Shown: positions 25,916 through 36,653, counted from the first letter of the stretch. The stretch: 64,000 nucleotides of DNA from Opitutaceae bacterium (GCA_018402455.1 JAGYIG010000006.1:62001-126000), one strand, 5' to 3'. Notes: a model not told the origin generated them from the sequence alone. Numbers and translations: made by a program.

Positions 25916-28712
25916 ATGCCCGCCCCCCACTGGTTAAAAACCTGCTGGCAAGGCTGCCGCTACTGTGGGCAGGGCCTCCTGCGACTGGTGCGCTGGTGCT
26001 GCTGGCTACTCTTGATTTTCACCGCCGTGGGGCAGGTCGTCATCCTCACCTCCCGCAACCTGCGGGTGCCCGACTTTGTGCTGCGGGAAATCGAAGCCAA
26101 CCTCCAGGTGGCCGGGCTGCAGGCCGCGTTCGGCGACGTGGCCTTTGATCCCGCCGGGCGCATCCTCCTGCGCGAAGTCAATCTGAGTATCGCGAAGATC
26201 GGCACCCCGATCATGCGCGCCGATGCCATCTATTTGGAGGTGGATCCCTGGGACCTGTGGTGGCGCGAGATCAATCCCCGTCGCGTGCAATTCACCGGGG
26301 TCGATTTTTTGATTCCCGCCGCGCTGTCGCCCAGCGGCCGGTCCCAGGCGTTGGTGGAAGGCATTGACGCCACCCTGAACCCGACCACGACCCACGGGCA
26401 GCTTGTCCTCGAAAACTTCACCGCCCGGATCGGCCCGATTCCCGTCACCATCCGGGGTGCGATTCAGCTCCCCCCGCGGCGTTCCGACGCCATGGCGCCG
26501 TGGGACCAAATCATGAGCGAGTTTGGCGCGCACTACCTCCAAGGGTGCCGCGAGGCCGGTCGATGGTTGAAACACCTGCACGCCCTGCCAGAGCTGCAAC
26601 TCGATCTCGAACTCGAGCCCGACCCAGCTAACCTCGCCCGCGTTTCCCTGCACGCGCGGGCCACCGCCATGGACCTGGCGGATGACGCTGACCCCTCCCG
26701 GCGGGTGCGGCTCAGCGACGCGCGGCTGCGGACCCGTTTCTCCCTCGGGGCCGCCGCCCACAGAGCTGCCCGTCGAGCTGGACGGCCTGCCGGGTGGAGG
26801 CGCCCTTCGATCTGATTCTGGAGCACGTTCGATTGCGCACCGAGGTGGCGGTGGCGCCCGGGGGCCGGGGCGTGGCGGGGCCTGCGGAAATTGTCGATCG
26901 ACCGGGATCGTGCACCCGCTGCCACCCTGTCCGGGGTGACCACCTGCACCGACCTGCGACCCTCCCTCTGGCAAGCGACGACCACTGGGCGACTGGCCGG
27001 CGAACCGTGGCAGTCTTCACTCGCCGATTTGGACCCTTCGCGACCGCGGCGGGGCGGATCGATTTCGAAGGTTTGCTGGGCGCTCCGGTGCTCGACATCG
27101 TCGCCCGACAGATGGGTATTGATCTTCCGGCCCTGCTCCACTGGGAACAGCCCTCATCTCGTCGCGGCCCTTGAACTCGGCCCGCGCGGTCAACCGCTTC
27201 GGCTGGACGCGAAATTCGCGACCGGAGAGCGGTCGAAGCCTGCGCCCTTTCCGCCACTCCGCCCGGGTGCAGGGACGATGCGCGCCGCTCCCCTCATGTT
27301 GCACGGTTCCAGCCATGACGGGAAGTTACGAAATGGACTCGCCAACCACGACTTTAGTTTCGCTGCGCGGGCAGTTGGACCCCGCCAGCATCAACGGCTG
27401 GTTTCGGGACTGGTGGCCCCGGCTGTTCGCCCAGTTTGATTTCGAGGCGGGCTGCCGGAAGCCAGCGGAAGGAGCGGACGCTGGGGAGCCCCGTTGAGAC
27501 CCGGGTATTTGTGGCCGCTAATGCCACGGGGCCGATCGTGCGGGAGATACCGATGAACCGGATGTGCGCAATTCGCCTGTTTATCCGCCCGCTGGGCTGA
27601 TGTGCTCCACTTCTTACGAGCGCCCCATCGACGGTGGAAGGCACATTTTTGCGGCAGTGGCGGTTGACAGCCGGCGTTGACCCGCGTCGCCATCCACGCG
27701 GGAGGCGTGACCGATTTGAGTCCCACGCCGAAGCTTTGACCCGCACCGGTGACGCTCATCGCGCCCTTCCTTTGCTGAGCCCCCAGAGATTCGTGCCCCG
27801 ACGGCACGGCGGAGAGGTGGCATTGGCGCCCCGGGTGCGCGAGACGTTCACCCTGACCGCCGCGCCTCCGCCGTGGCGATTCAAACAGTTCCCGCTGCAA
27901 GGCGTGGAGTTCGCCACGCGTCTGGCGGGAAGGTGACCGTATTTTGATCGATCGTTCACGCCGGCCTGGCGGGAGGGCGAGTTGGGGGCCGCATCGAACC
28001 GTAAGGGAGCGGTGACGACCAACAGATTGCCTTTGATTTGAATCTGCCGCCTCCTTGGGCGAGACCCTGCATGACGTCAGCACCTGCTGACGGACGGCGG
28101 GCGAAGCCAGCGAGGAGCACACCGATTTCGAAAAACAAATGGCCGATGGCAGCCTCTCCCTGACTTTGACGGGCCGAAGGCAAGTCGGAACACCCTGCTG
28201 GGGCTGGCAGCGGCAGTGCCGCCATCAGCAACGCCAATTTTTCCAATATCAATCTGTTCGGCGTGCCTCCGCCTTGCTGCAACGCACCATCCTGAACTTC
28301 AGCACCCTGCAGCTCAATCACGCCAATGCCGACTTCACGCTCGCCGGGCCCGAGTTGGTTTTTTCCCAAATCAAGGCGACGGGGCGACGGGGCGCGGTGG
28401 ATGCCTCGGGACCTATTCGCTGGCGGACCGGTCATTGAATTTAACACCCGCGCCCTTCGAAGGAGGAGAAGGCCTGTTGACGCGGTGTTCGCCCCGTTTT
28501 CCACTGTTCTGGAAGTCAAACTCGGGGGTGAACTGAGCGATCCGAAATGGACCTTCTATGGGCCCACCAACCTGCTGAGAAACCTGACGGGCGAAAATGC
28601 CTGCACCGCACCGGCACGCCTGCCGCTGCAGCCGACGCCGAATCCATGGTCCCAGATGCCGCCGACCCCCCCCGCGATCAGGGGAATTCCAGTCGCCCGA
28701 AAAGGACGCTGA
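25916..28712 (+). pseudogene. AsmA-like / large periplasmic protein gene broken by many frameshifts
   Basis: The first 270 or so residues are intact: an N-terminal membrane anchor ('CCWLLLIFTAVGQVVIL') and a beta-rich domain with 'LREVNLSIAKIGTPIMRADAIYLEVD', as in AsmA/DUF3971-type lipid-transport proteins. After about 26750 the frame changes repeatedly. Protein-like pieces are visible in successive frames: near 26794-26850 ('FDLILEHVRLRTEV'), 26920-27020, 27050-27150 ('GRIDFEGLLGAPVLDIV'), 27160-27260, 27330-27470 ('LVSLRGQLDPASINGWFRDW'), 28290-28420 and 28490-28620 ('VFAPFSTVLEVKLGGELSDP'). The last pieces look like the usual AsmA C-terminus. Reading gaps continue to 28712. Either the gene has decayed or this 2 kb has sequencing indels; the genes on both sides are intact. 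Confidence 0.7.
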
Positions 28713-28774
28713 GACGGATTTGGAATGAGGGTTGCGCCCTTCCGCAGATCTTATTCACATGAGGGAATAACCCT

Positions 28775-31700
28775 ATGAGCGATAAGCTGAATCCATTTGC
28801 CGTCGATTGGCCCAAGCGGGTGTGCCTCGTGTTGGGGACGGTGTTGGTCGTGCTGATGCTCATCCCCCTGTTCGGCTGGGTTTCCAGCAATCAGCAATTG
28901 CTCGTGTTGCGTTCGCATTCGGAGCCGATCCGGGCCAATGCCGTGATCGCCATTTTTCTCCTGGCCGTGATTTTGGTGGGCATCGAATTGGGGTTCCGGC
29001 GGCTGGCGTGGCTCGCCCTTATTCCCGCCGCGATCGGCTCATTCACTTTTCTGCAGGACGTCACCGGGCAGAACTTCTCCATCGACGAGGCGATTTTTCC
29101 CTATTTCCCGATGAGTGCGGCCAGCAATGCGGGGCGCATGTCGCCGGCCGTCTCGGTGCCGATTCTGCTCGCGGGCTACGTCATCGTCATGCTCGCGTTC
29201 GACCGTCTCAGTCAGCGGCAGACCCTGTTGCTGGCCCTGGTGGCCTCGGCCGTCGTTTCGATCGGTGCCGCCACCCTGTTGGGCTATGTGCTGGAATTGA
29301 ATCTGGCCTACCGCTGGGGCTACAACCACGACACCTCGCCGCTCGCCGCCACGGCGATCGGCCTGCTGGGAATTGCCCTCCTCGCCCGGGCCTGGCGGGA
29401 AAACACGCTCGCTGATGCCGGCGCCCCGATCTGGCTGCCGTTGCCCGTGGTGGTGGGTTCCGCCACGCTGACCATCATCCTCTACCTGGGCCTGCAGGAT
29501 CAGGAACTGGTCCGATTGCGGGACGCCACCTCCCGCAACGCGATCAATCTGGCCCGGGAATTGGAGGACCGGATGAAGACCCAAGCCAATGAACTCGGCT
29601 ACCTCGCCCGGGATTGGTTGGAGGGCGAAAAGAACGCCACCATCCGCTCCATTGAGGCCGAGAATTTTTTGCGCAACAACATCGGGGGCCGCGGGGGACA
29701 ATCGATCTCCTACGTGGAAGGTTTCCCCTCGTTGAAGGTGCGGGAGGTCTATCCGGAGGTGGGCAATGAACACCTGGCGGCGTTTGACCACAGCCGCGAT
29801 CCGGAGCGCATCCTCACGGCCCAAAAATCACTGGCCGCCTCCAACACCCCGCAGATTTCCGGCACCCTCGACATTGCGCCCTTTGGGCTCGGCTACGCGA
29901 TCTATGTGCCCGTGCGCTATCCCGAATCCAACTGGGACTTTCTGGTCGGCGCCTACCTCTACGAGCGGGTCATCAGCGATTTGATCGAGCGCGACGAGCG
30001 GTTGCGGGAGGACTACATCAGCCGGGTGGAGATCGCGGAGCAGCCGATTTACGACAACTCCTTCGGCTCGCGTTCCATCGACGACGTCCTGACCTCCCGC
30101 GGAGGCGTCTCCATCGTGTTTCCCATTTTCGAGCGCCGGGTTCGGTTTACGGTGGTGCGCACGGCCGAGGCCTTCGCCCGGGATCGGCGCAATTTGCCGG
30201 AGTTGATGGGCGCGGCGGGCCTGGGCATCACGATTCTGCTCGGACTCAGCGTCCACCTGGCCCGCACAGCCTACACCTCGCTGCGCACGGCCGAGCGATC
30301 CAACCAGCGACTGAAAGCCGAGAACGAGGAGCGCCGGCGCATCGAGGCGATGTTGAAAGTCTCGGACGAACGGCTGCGTCTCGCCCTCGACTCCACTCAG
30401 ATCGGGATCTTCGAATGGAATCTCACGACCAACCAGATTTACTACAGTCCGGGTTTGTGGGCTATCCTGGACTATGTCCCGGGGGATATCGCCGACTCCC
30501 CCGAAGCCTGGACGGAACTGATCCATCCCGACGACCTGCCCTCCTACCGCACGGCCGTGGAATCCCAACTCTCCGGCCAAGAGACCTTCATCGCCCCGGA
30601 ATACCGCCTGCGCAACGGCAAGGGGGAGTGGCGTTGGATCTACGCCCGGGCCAAAACCGTCGCCCACGCATCGAGCTCCGCTCCGTTGCGCGTGATCGGC
30701 ACGCTGCAGGACATCACCGAACGCAAACAGGCGGAAGCCGCCCTGCGCGAATCCCAAGCCGAATCCCGCAAGCTTTCCCTCGTCGCTTCCCGCACCGACA
30801 ATCTCGTGATCATCAGCACGCCCGATGGCCGCATCGATTGGGTCAACGAGAGCTTTACCCGGGTGATGGAATACAACCTTGAGGAGATCCGCGGGCGCAC
30901 CCCCGACAGTTTCCTCCTCGGCCCCGATTCCGTCTCCCGGGACGTGGCCCGGATCCGCGCGGCCATGGCGCGGGGCCGCGGGATCACCAGCGACATCGTC
31001 AACTACTCGAAGTCCGGCCGCAAATATCACCTGCATCTCGAGTTGCAGCCGATCCGCAACCACCAGGGGGATGTCGACACCTACATCGCCATCCTGGCCG
31101 ATATCACCACGCGGGTGGAGACGGAAAGTGCGCTGCGCCGGGCCAAGGCCGAAGCCGATGCCGCCTCCCGGGCCAAGTCGGACTTCCTCGCCTCGATGTC
31201 TCACGAAATTCGCACCCCGATGAACGGGGTGATCGGCATGACCAGTCTGTTGATGGACACCGCGCTCGACCCCGAGCAGCGCGACTTCGTGAACACCATT
31301 CGCACGTCCGGCGAAGCCCTGCTGACCATCATCAACGACATTCTGGACTTCTCAAAAATCGAGTCCGGCAAGATGGAGTTGGAGCAACTGCCGTTCTCCC
31401 TGCCCGCGTGTTTGGAGGAATCCCTCGAACTGTTTTCCATGCAGGCCGCGGACAAGAATCTCGATCTGGCCTACCACATCGCCGACGACGTGCCGGCGTG
31501 GATCATGGGCGACGTCACCCGGCTGCGCCAAATCCTCGTCAATCTGGTCAACAACGCGATCAAGTTTACGCCCGCGGGCAGCATCACCGTCACGGTGCGC
31601 AAGCGGCTGCGCCCCATCCCGACCGGCGAGGCCGACCGCTACGGCCTGGAGTTTGCGGTGACCGACACGGGCATCGGCATTCCGGCCAATCGGATTTCAA

Positions 31701-32737
31701 GTCTCTTCAAACCTTTCAGTCAGGTCGATTCTTCCACGACCCGGAAATACGGCGGCACCGGGCTGGGATTGGCGATCTGTCACCGCCTGAGCGAGCTGAT
31801 GGGCGGCGGCATCCGGATCGAAAGCGAAGTGGGCAAGGGCACGAGTTTCATTTTCACCATCACCACTTCAGCCGCGCATGCGGAAAATGCCGACCCCCTT
31901 CCGATCCTGCCCGCCGCGCTCGGCAAGTCGCCGGTGCTCATCATCGAAGATCAACCCATTGGCCGGCGCCGGATGGTTCAGTTCATCACCCAATGGGGCG
32001 CGCAACCGCAGGAGGCCTCTAGCGTCAATGAGGCCGCCCAACTCATGCAGGCGGGCCGCCCTCCCGGCTTGGTGCTCCTCGACGAGGACGTGATCCGACA
32101 GCCCGGCGGCGAGTCCCTTCTCGCCACGGTGCGGCAGCGCCAACTGCCCACGCTGGTGCTGCTCTCACCCGGACCGGAGGCGTTCGACATCGGCCCCACC
32201 AACGCGCACCTGAACACCATCTACAAACCGCTGCGCACCCCGACCTTGGTCCGTCGGATCCATGCCCTCTTCCAGATCTCCGAAGAGATGACCCAGGTCA
32301 AACCGACCAAGCGCACCAAACTGGCCGATCAACTCCCCCTGCGGGTGCTGCTGGTCGAAGACAACATCGTCAATCAGAAGGTGGCCCTGCGTTTCCTGGA
32401 GCGGTTGGGCTACAAAGCGGATCTGGCCAACAATGGGGTCGAGGGCCTGGCCGCCGCCGATGCGAACCGCTACGACCTCATCCTGATGGACGTGCAAATG
32501 CCGGAAATGGATGGGTTCACGGCCTCGCGGGAAATCCGCCGCCGTCTCCAAGCCAATCAACAACCCAAGATCGTAGCGCTCACGGCCAACGCCCTCCAAG
32601 GCGATCGGGAGCTTTGTATCGAAGCCGGCATGAACGATTACATCACCAAACCGGTGAAGCTCCACGAACTGAGCGAGGTCATTCAACGGCAGTTTCTCAA
32701 CACCCCGGGCTCGGCTGTGCCCGTCGAAATCGCCTGA
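28775..32737 (+). CDS. Hybrid sensor histidine kinase with CHASE, PAS, HisKA, HATPase and two receiver domains
   Basis: 1320 residues. Residues 1-240 hold about seven membrane helices. A CHASE-type sensor domain follows at about 245-455 (typical 'GFPSLKVREVYPEVGNE'), then one helix near 470-490 and a coiled-coil-like linker. Two PAS/PAC domains lie at about 515-650 and 655-780 (with 'WTELIHPDDLPSYR' and 'GTLQDITERK'). HisKA carries H810 in 'SMSHEIRTPMNGVIGM'; HATPase has 'LVNLVNNAIKFTPAG', 'DTGIGIP' and 'GGTGLGLAICHRL'. A first receiver at about 1055-1165 looks divergent, and a canonical receiver follows with D1239 in 'LILMDVQMPEMDG' and the later Lys in 'YITKPVK'. No response-regulator partner lies next to it. 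Ligand unknown. Confidence 0.9.
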   Translation: MSDKLNPFAVDWPKRVCLVLGTVLVVLMLIPLFGWVSSNQQLLVLRSHSEPIRANAVIAIFLLAVILVGIELGFRRLAWLALIPAAIGSFTFLQDVTGQNFSIDEAIFPYFPMSAASNAGRMSPAVSVPILLAGYVIVMLAFDRLSQRQTLLLALVASAVVSIGAATLLGYVLELNLAYRWGYNHDTSPLAATAIGLLGIALLARAWRENTLADAGAPIWLPLPVVVGSATLTIILYLGLQDQELVRLRDATSRNAINLARELEDRMKTQANELGYLARDWLEGEKNATIRSIEAENFLRNNIGGRGGQSISYVEGFPSLKVREVYPEVGNEHLAAFDHSRDPERILTAQKSLAASNTPQISGTLDIAPFGLGYAIYVPVRYPESNWDFLVGAYLYERVISDLIERDERLREDYISRVEIAEQPIYDNSFGSRSIDDVLTSRGGVSIVFPIFERRVRFTVVRTAEAFARDRRNLPELMGAAGLGITILLGLSVHLARTAYTSLRTAERSNQRLKAENEERRRIEAMLKVSDERLRLALDSTQIGIFEWNLTTNQIYYSPGLWAILDYVPGDIADSPEAWTELIHPDDLPSYRTAVESQLSGQETFIAPEYRLRNGKGEWRWIYARAKTVAHASSSAPLRVIGTLQDITERKQAEAALRESQAESRKLSLVASRTDNLVIISTPDGRIDWVNESFTRVMEYNLEEIRGRTPDSFLLGPDSVSRDVARIRAAMARGRGITSDIVNYSKSGRKYHLHLELQPIRNHQGDVDTYIAILADITTRVETESALRRAKAEADAASRAKSDFLASMSHEIRTPMNGVIGMTSLLMDTALDPEQRDFVNTIRTSGEALLTIINDILDFSKIESGKMELEQLPFSLPACLEESLELFSMQAADKNLDLAYHIADDVPAWIMGDVTRLRQILVNLVNNAIKFTPAGSITVTVRKRLRPIPTGEADRYGLEFAVTDTGIGIPANRISSLFKPFSQVDSSTTRKYGGTGLGLAICHRLSELMGGGIRIESEVGKGTSFIFTITTSAAHAENADPLPILPAALGKSPVLIIEDQPIGRRRMVQFITQWGAQPQEASSVNEAAQLMQAGRPPGLVLLDEDVIRQPGGESLLATVRQRQLPTLVLLSPGPEAFDIGPTNAHLNTIYKPLRTPTLVRRIHALFQISEEMTQVKPTKRTKLADQLPLRVLLVEDNIVNQKVALRFLERLGYKADLANNGVEGLAAADANRYDLILMDVQMPEMDGFTASREIRRRLQANQQPKIVALTANALQGDRELCIEAGMNDYITKPVKLHELSEVIQRQFLNTPGSAVPVEIA

Positions 32738-32758
32738 GCCGCCCCCGGGCGGGTCAAG

Positions 32759-32772
32759 CCCCGGCGCCGGGG
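32759..32772. terminator. GC palindrome after the histidine kinase gene
   Basis: A perfect 14-base palindrome, CCCCGGCGCCGGGG, lies 22 bases after the stop. There is no U-run behind it, so it is at best a weak or Rho-assisted terminator. Confidence 0.3.
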
Positions 32773-32885
32773 GATCACCGCCATTTTCGGGATCGGTGGC
32801 AATCAGTTACTCAACGTAAAGTAGAGATTGCTAGGCGTTAACTATTTCGCCATGATTTTCCGTTTCACCCTTCTCTCGTTACCCC

Positions 32886-34004
32886 ATGCGACGTCACTCC
32901 AACACCCCTTCCCTGGGACGAATCGCGGAACAGGCCGGCGTTTCCCGCGCGGCTGTTTCCATGGCCCTGCGCAACCATCCGCGGATCCCTGCCTCCACGC
33001 GGGAGCGTATTCAATCCATCGCCAAGGACATGGGGTGGAAGCCCAACCCACTGCTGGCGGAAGCGATGAGCGCCATTCGGGCGGGTCAACCGCCGATCGA
33101 CCGCGTCACGCTGGCTTGGGTCACCACGGGAGCCCATCGCAACGAGTGGAAGGAAAGCGCCTTCGATTTACGCTGCCACGAGGGGGCCAAGGAGCGGGCT
33201 GACAACGCGGGCTACCGGCTCGAAACTTTCTGGCTCGGTGATGCCAACAACAACCCCGAACGCCTCGGCGACATCCTCTACAACCGCGGCATCAGCGGCA
33301 TGTTGATTTCTCCTCTCCGCGACCCGGGCACCCTCTCGCTCCAATGGGAGCGATTCGCCGCCGCCACGGTGGCCCACACCCTCATCACCCCCCGCCTCCA
33401 CTCGGCCAACGACAATCATGTCGCCAGCGCCCGCGTGTGTGTCGCGCGCATGCATGCCTGCGGACGGCGGCGGATCGGCTTTGCGCTATCCGCCAAACTC
33501 GACCACCGCGTGGCGGACTTGTGGAGCGCCGGCTACCTGTTGGAAACCTTTGAGGAGGGTTTGGCGGACCCCAAACTCCTGCACCGGCCGGAGGAATCGG
33601 TCGACGAGGCGACGTTCATCCGCTGGGTCAAGAAAGCGAAGCCCGACGGGGTGATCGGCACCAATCGCCAAATTCCCCAGTGGTTGAAAACCGCCGGCCT
33701 GCGCGTCCCGCAGGACGTCGCCTACGCCAATTTGGACCTCAACTCCACCGCCGGTGAGCATGCCGGGATTTTTCAGGACGCCCGGGCCATCGGTGCCGGG
33801 GCGATCGATATGATCGCCGGTCAGCTCCTGCGGCACGAGCGCGGCGTGCCGGAAAAACCCAAGACCAGCATCATCGACGGCCATTGGATCGACGGCGCCA
33901 CCATGCCCAAGAAAATCCATCACCCGGAATTCATCGAGCGCGCCAAAAACATGCTCCACAACGTCGGCGACCCCGAGCCGAACCGCCCCGTGGTCTACGA
34001 TTGA
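32886..34004 (+). CDS. LacI family transcriptional regulator
   Basis: 372 residues. The N-terminal helix-turn-helix reads 'LGRIAEQAGVSRAAVSMALR' and is followed by a hinge with 'IQSIAKDMGWKPNPLLAEAM'. The effector-binding domain is a periplasmic-binding-protein fold, with 'GISGMLISPL', 'CGRRRIGFALS', 'KPDGVIGTNRQIPQWL' and 'YANLDLNSTAGEHAGI'. The last of these matches the Verrucomicrobiota/Planctomycetota subfamily of LacI-type sugar regulators. Its ligand is likely a sugar. The enolase-superfamily gene is convergent to it. The target genes are not evident. Confidence 0.9.
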   Translation: MRRHSNTPSLGRIAEQAGVSRAAVSMALRNHPRIPASTRERIQSIAKDMGWKPNPLLAEAMSAIRAGQPPIDRVTLAWVTTGAHRNEWKESAFDLRCHEGAKERADNAGYRLETFWLGDANNNPERLGDILYNRGISGMLISPLRDPGTLSLQWERFAAATVAHTLITPRLHSANDNHVASARVCVARMHACGRRRIGFALSAKLDHRVADLWSAGYLLETFEEGLADPKLLHRPEESVDEATFIRWVKKAKPDGVIGTNRQIPQWLKTAGLRVPQDVAYANLDLNSTAGEHAGIFQDARAIGAGAIDMIAGQLLRHERGVPEKPKTSIIDGHWIDGATMPKKIHHPEFIERAKNMLHNVGDPEPNRPVVYD

Positions 34005-34223
34005 GGGGACTTGCCTCCTAAAAGCGCCCTGCCTTCCGGCTGGAGACCTCCCTGCAGGGTCATGCTGGTGGGGCTTCGCTTGAGGTAGCCCGTTTCAGTC
34101 GGTGCGGCCACACGACCGCAGCGGGCGGCGTCGAGCGCCGCCCCTACCCACTCCGCCGCTCCGGGGTCGGCGACCCCGGCTCCCGCCACGGCGACCCTCT
34201 CGACGCGCTTCACGCTGGCCGCC
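34005..34223. repeat. Convergent intergenic region with two hairpins
   Basis: Hairpins at 34123-34143 (GGGCGGCG/CGCCGCCC arms around TCGAG) and at 34161-34179 (arms CCGGGGTC and GACCCCGG around GGC). 'CCCCTACCC'-like words lie between them. The region also has 'GGGGCTTCGCTTGAGGTAGCCC' like that at 9211. No gene is visible. Confidence 0.75.
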
Positions 34224-35642
34224 TCATCCCTGCTCCAGCCAAGGCCCGGGAGCCCCGGATTCCAAACCGATCAGCGCCCCCCCAAACGCATGCCGGTTGA
34301 CGTCCCCACAGCGGAGCTGTCCCGCCGAGATCTGAATCCAGGCGCCACTACCGGCGGCGGCGGCATATAGGTCAGGGTATTTGGCCACGACCTGGGCGGC
34401 GATGGCCGCGGGCCACTCCTGCAAACCATTAAAATAGTGGTGGCCGTTGCGCTCCACCGAGGCATTGCCGAGGGCCGCTTGGACCGCGAGGTCCTGCGGC
34501 AAAGCGAGGGGCCCCACGTTGGAGAGGTCCTCCCCGCTCATACGCAGGACCGCCCCGCCCCGACGCGTCAGGAGACAGCGATTCGCCGCCCCGTGGATCA
34601 CGCCTTTGCAGTTCTTGTGGCTCACGCCCACGTAACCCAGATCCAAGGCCCGCCGCAGGTCGGCGGCGGTGGCCCCGGACTCATCGATCAACAGCGGCGG
34701 AGCATCGGCCCAGCCCTTGAGGGCCTCGCCTACCGCGTCCGCCAGGGCATGGTCACGGTGAATCGGTTGCTCGACAAAAATCAGGTGCGCCCAAAAATCC
34801 GCCAGGCCTGGTCGGGCCTGCGCCAACTCCCAGAACTCGCGGAAATCCGCCACCGAAGTAAAGGTTTCGTTGCCATCCAAACTGGCCGCATAATCGCCCC
34901 CGGTTTCTGCCGCGATCAACCGGGTCACCCGTTCGAGCCGATCGACCGCCGCACCCATCTCCCCCGCCACCTTGATTTTGAAATCACGCAGGCGGTAGCG
35001 GCGGATCACCTCGCGCAAGCTCACGGGGAGATTGTCCGGCGGGCGCTCTGCGGCGACGACTTCCGACTCTTCCAAAGGATCACCCAACCCAACGGTGTGC
35101 CGACTGGCCACGGTCGCCAACGACGAGACGGGCAGACCGTCCGCCGGCGCCATTCCCGTCAGCTCGGGATGCAGGTCCGCCAGGACAATGCCCAACCCAT
35201 TGCCGCGCAGGGCCGCACCCACCGTCGTTTGGTGCCGACGACAAAAGGCGTCGATGAGCGCCCGTTCGACAAAGGTCACGCCAAAGTGACTGAGCAACGC
35301 GGGTAGCCCGGCTGCCGTCGCCCATGCCGACTGGGCGGCCGCCACGTCCTGCATCAACGCGTGCACCGTCGGGGCGGTGCGCCCCACCGCTCCGCTCCCG
35401 GCCTGGGCGAGCACCGTTTTCATTTCCGCCACCTCATCGGCGAGTCCCCGCGTCGCGTCCTTGGTAAACCACTTGGGCGGCAAATGGTCCGCCGCTTGCC
35501 CGATCACCCGCTCGCCGGCCACCGTCGCCGTCACTTCCAGCCACACGTGGGGCACCTTCACCATGGTGGCGATGCCGTATTTAAAAGGGATCCGGGTGTG
35601 CAGTTCGCGTTCGAACCAACGAAGTCGATGGACGGTGATCAT
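34224..35642 (-). CDS. Mandelate racemase/muconate-lactonizing (enolase) superfamily protein
   Basis: 472 residues. The barrel shows the 'DFKIKVAGEMGAAV' KxK motif, which supplies the catalytic Lys pair of this superfamily. Metal ligands are visible as the Asp in 'ASLDGNETF', the Glu in 'FVEQPIHRDHAL' and the acidic pair in 'LLIDESGAT'. 'YVGVSHKNCKGVIHG' is another typical strand with a His/Lys. Length and the long N-terminal domain fit. Substrate class is unknown, likely a sugar acid or a related hydroxy acid. ATG 35642 was chosen because it begins the capping domain ('MITVHRLRWF'). It lies on the minus strand with an AraC-type gene 150 bases upstream. Confidence 0.82.
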   Translation of the reverse strand: MITVHRLRWFERELHTRIPFKYGIATMVKVPHVWLEVTATVAGERVIGQAADHLPPKWFTKDATRGLADEVAEMKTVLAQAGSGAVGRTAPTVHALMQDVAAAQSAWATAAGLPALLSHFGVTFVERALIDAFCRRHQTTVGAALRGNGLGIVLADLHPELTGMAPADGLPVSSLATVASRHTVGLGDPLEESEVVAAERPPDNLPVSLREVIRRYRLRDFKIKVAGEMGAAVDRLERVTRLIAAETGGDYAASLDGNETFTSVADFREFWELAQARPGLADFWAHLIFVEQPIHRDHALADAVGEALKGWADAPPLLIDESGATAADLRRALDLGYVGVSHKNCKGVIHGAANRCLLTRRGGAVLRMSGEDLSNVGPLALPQDLAVQAALGNASVERNGHHYFNGLQEWPAAIAAQVVAKYPDLYAAAAGSGAWIQISAGQLRCGDVNRHAFGGALIGLESGAPGPWLEQG

Positions 35643-35792
35643 AAAAAGGTAACTTAACGGGCCGGGGCTCCCCAATGCCAGCGAATCGCCTCGAAGAGTC
35701 CGAATTGATCGGTCAACCGGCCTGCGCCGCCGCACGGGGTATGATCCCCGTCGCGCCAGTCGAGGTCCGTGCGATGACCAAAAGGTCTGCCG

Positions 35793-36653
35793 TCATGAGG
35801 CTTGAGCATCGGCCTGCTCCATGGACCAAGCCCGCGGGGGCTTGCCGAAGCGTTGCCGAAAGGTCCGGTAAAAGTGCGAGACATCATGGTAGCCGCAGGC
35901 AAACATCACCCCGGTCACCGAGTGCTCCCCCGCGCGCAACAAGCGGGCCGCATGGGCCAGCCGCAACTCACTCAAAAATTCCCCAAAGGTGCGGTCGTTG
36001 GCCGCTCGAAACAAAGCGGTGAAGCGACGGCGCGACAATCCCGCGCGGGCCGACGCCCGATCCAGGTCCCACTCGTCGTAAAACGTCTCGGCGATTTCGT
36101 CCCGCACCGCTTCTACCCGATCCCGCGCCGATGCGCCGCCACTCTCCCGCGGCAGCCGCGAAAGCAACACGATGGTTTGGGCCGCGAGCGCCCGCGCCGC
36201 GCGCATCCCGCCAATCCGTTGGTGCTCCCACTCAAACATCGCCCGGCGCCACATGCTCTCCAAACGCTGCCGCGAGGGGCGCGATAGCCTCACCGGGCGG
36301 AACGCCCCCTTCACCAACGCCTGCCACAACCCCTCGATGTCGGCGTCGGCTTCCACCAATTCCTCGCGAAAACACAGGAGCAGCAAGGTGGAGGGCTCGA
36401 GATCGGTGATCTGATGCTCCCTCCCCGCCGAGACCACCACGACGGAACCGGCGCGCGCCGCAAAGGTCTGGGCCGGCTCGGATTCCCGATAAGCCACCTC
36501 TCCCGCGAGCACGTAGAGCACCTTGTGGTAGGGGTCCCGCCGCGGCGCCATGCGGAAATCACTGGCATGGGAACTCTCCACAAACAGCACGCCGTGGCTG
36601 GGCAACTTGATCGTGATCGGACTGGAAACCCGTTGCGTCATCGGAATCTGCAA
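35793..36653 (-). CDS. AraC family transcriptional regulator
   Basis: 286 residues. Residues 15-110 form a cupin-like ligand-binding half ('YHKVLYVLAGEVAYRES', 'AGSVVVVSAGREHQITD'). The C-terminal 100 residues are the double helix-turn-helix domain: 'WDLDRASARAGLSRRRFTALFRAA' and 'SVTGVMFACGYHDVSHFYRTFRQRFGKPP'. It is divergent from the methyltransferase operon, and only 88 bases separate the two starts. That makes it a good candidate for the regulator of that operon; the ligand would then be the operon's substrate or a product. This is inference from position only. Confidence 0.9.
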   Translation of the reverse strand: MQIPMTQRVSSPITIKLPSHGVLFVESSHASDFRMAPRRDPYHKVLYVLAGEVAYRESEPAQTFAARAGSVVVVSAGREHQITDLEPSTLLLLCFREELVEADADIEGLWQALVKGAFRPVRLSRPSRQRLESMWRRAMFEWEHQRIGGMRAARALAAQTIVLLSRLPRESGGASARDRVEAVRDEIAETFYDEWDLDRASARAGLSRRRFTALFRAANDRTFGEFLSELRLAHAARLLRAGEHSVTGVMFACGYHDVSHFYRTFRQRFGKPPRAWSMEQADAQAS

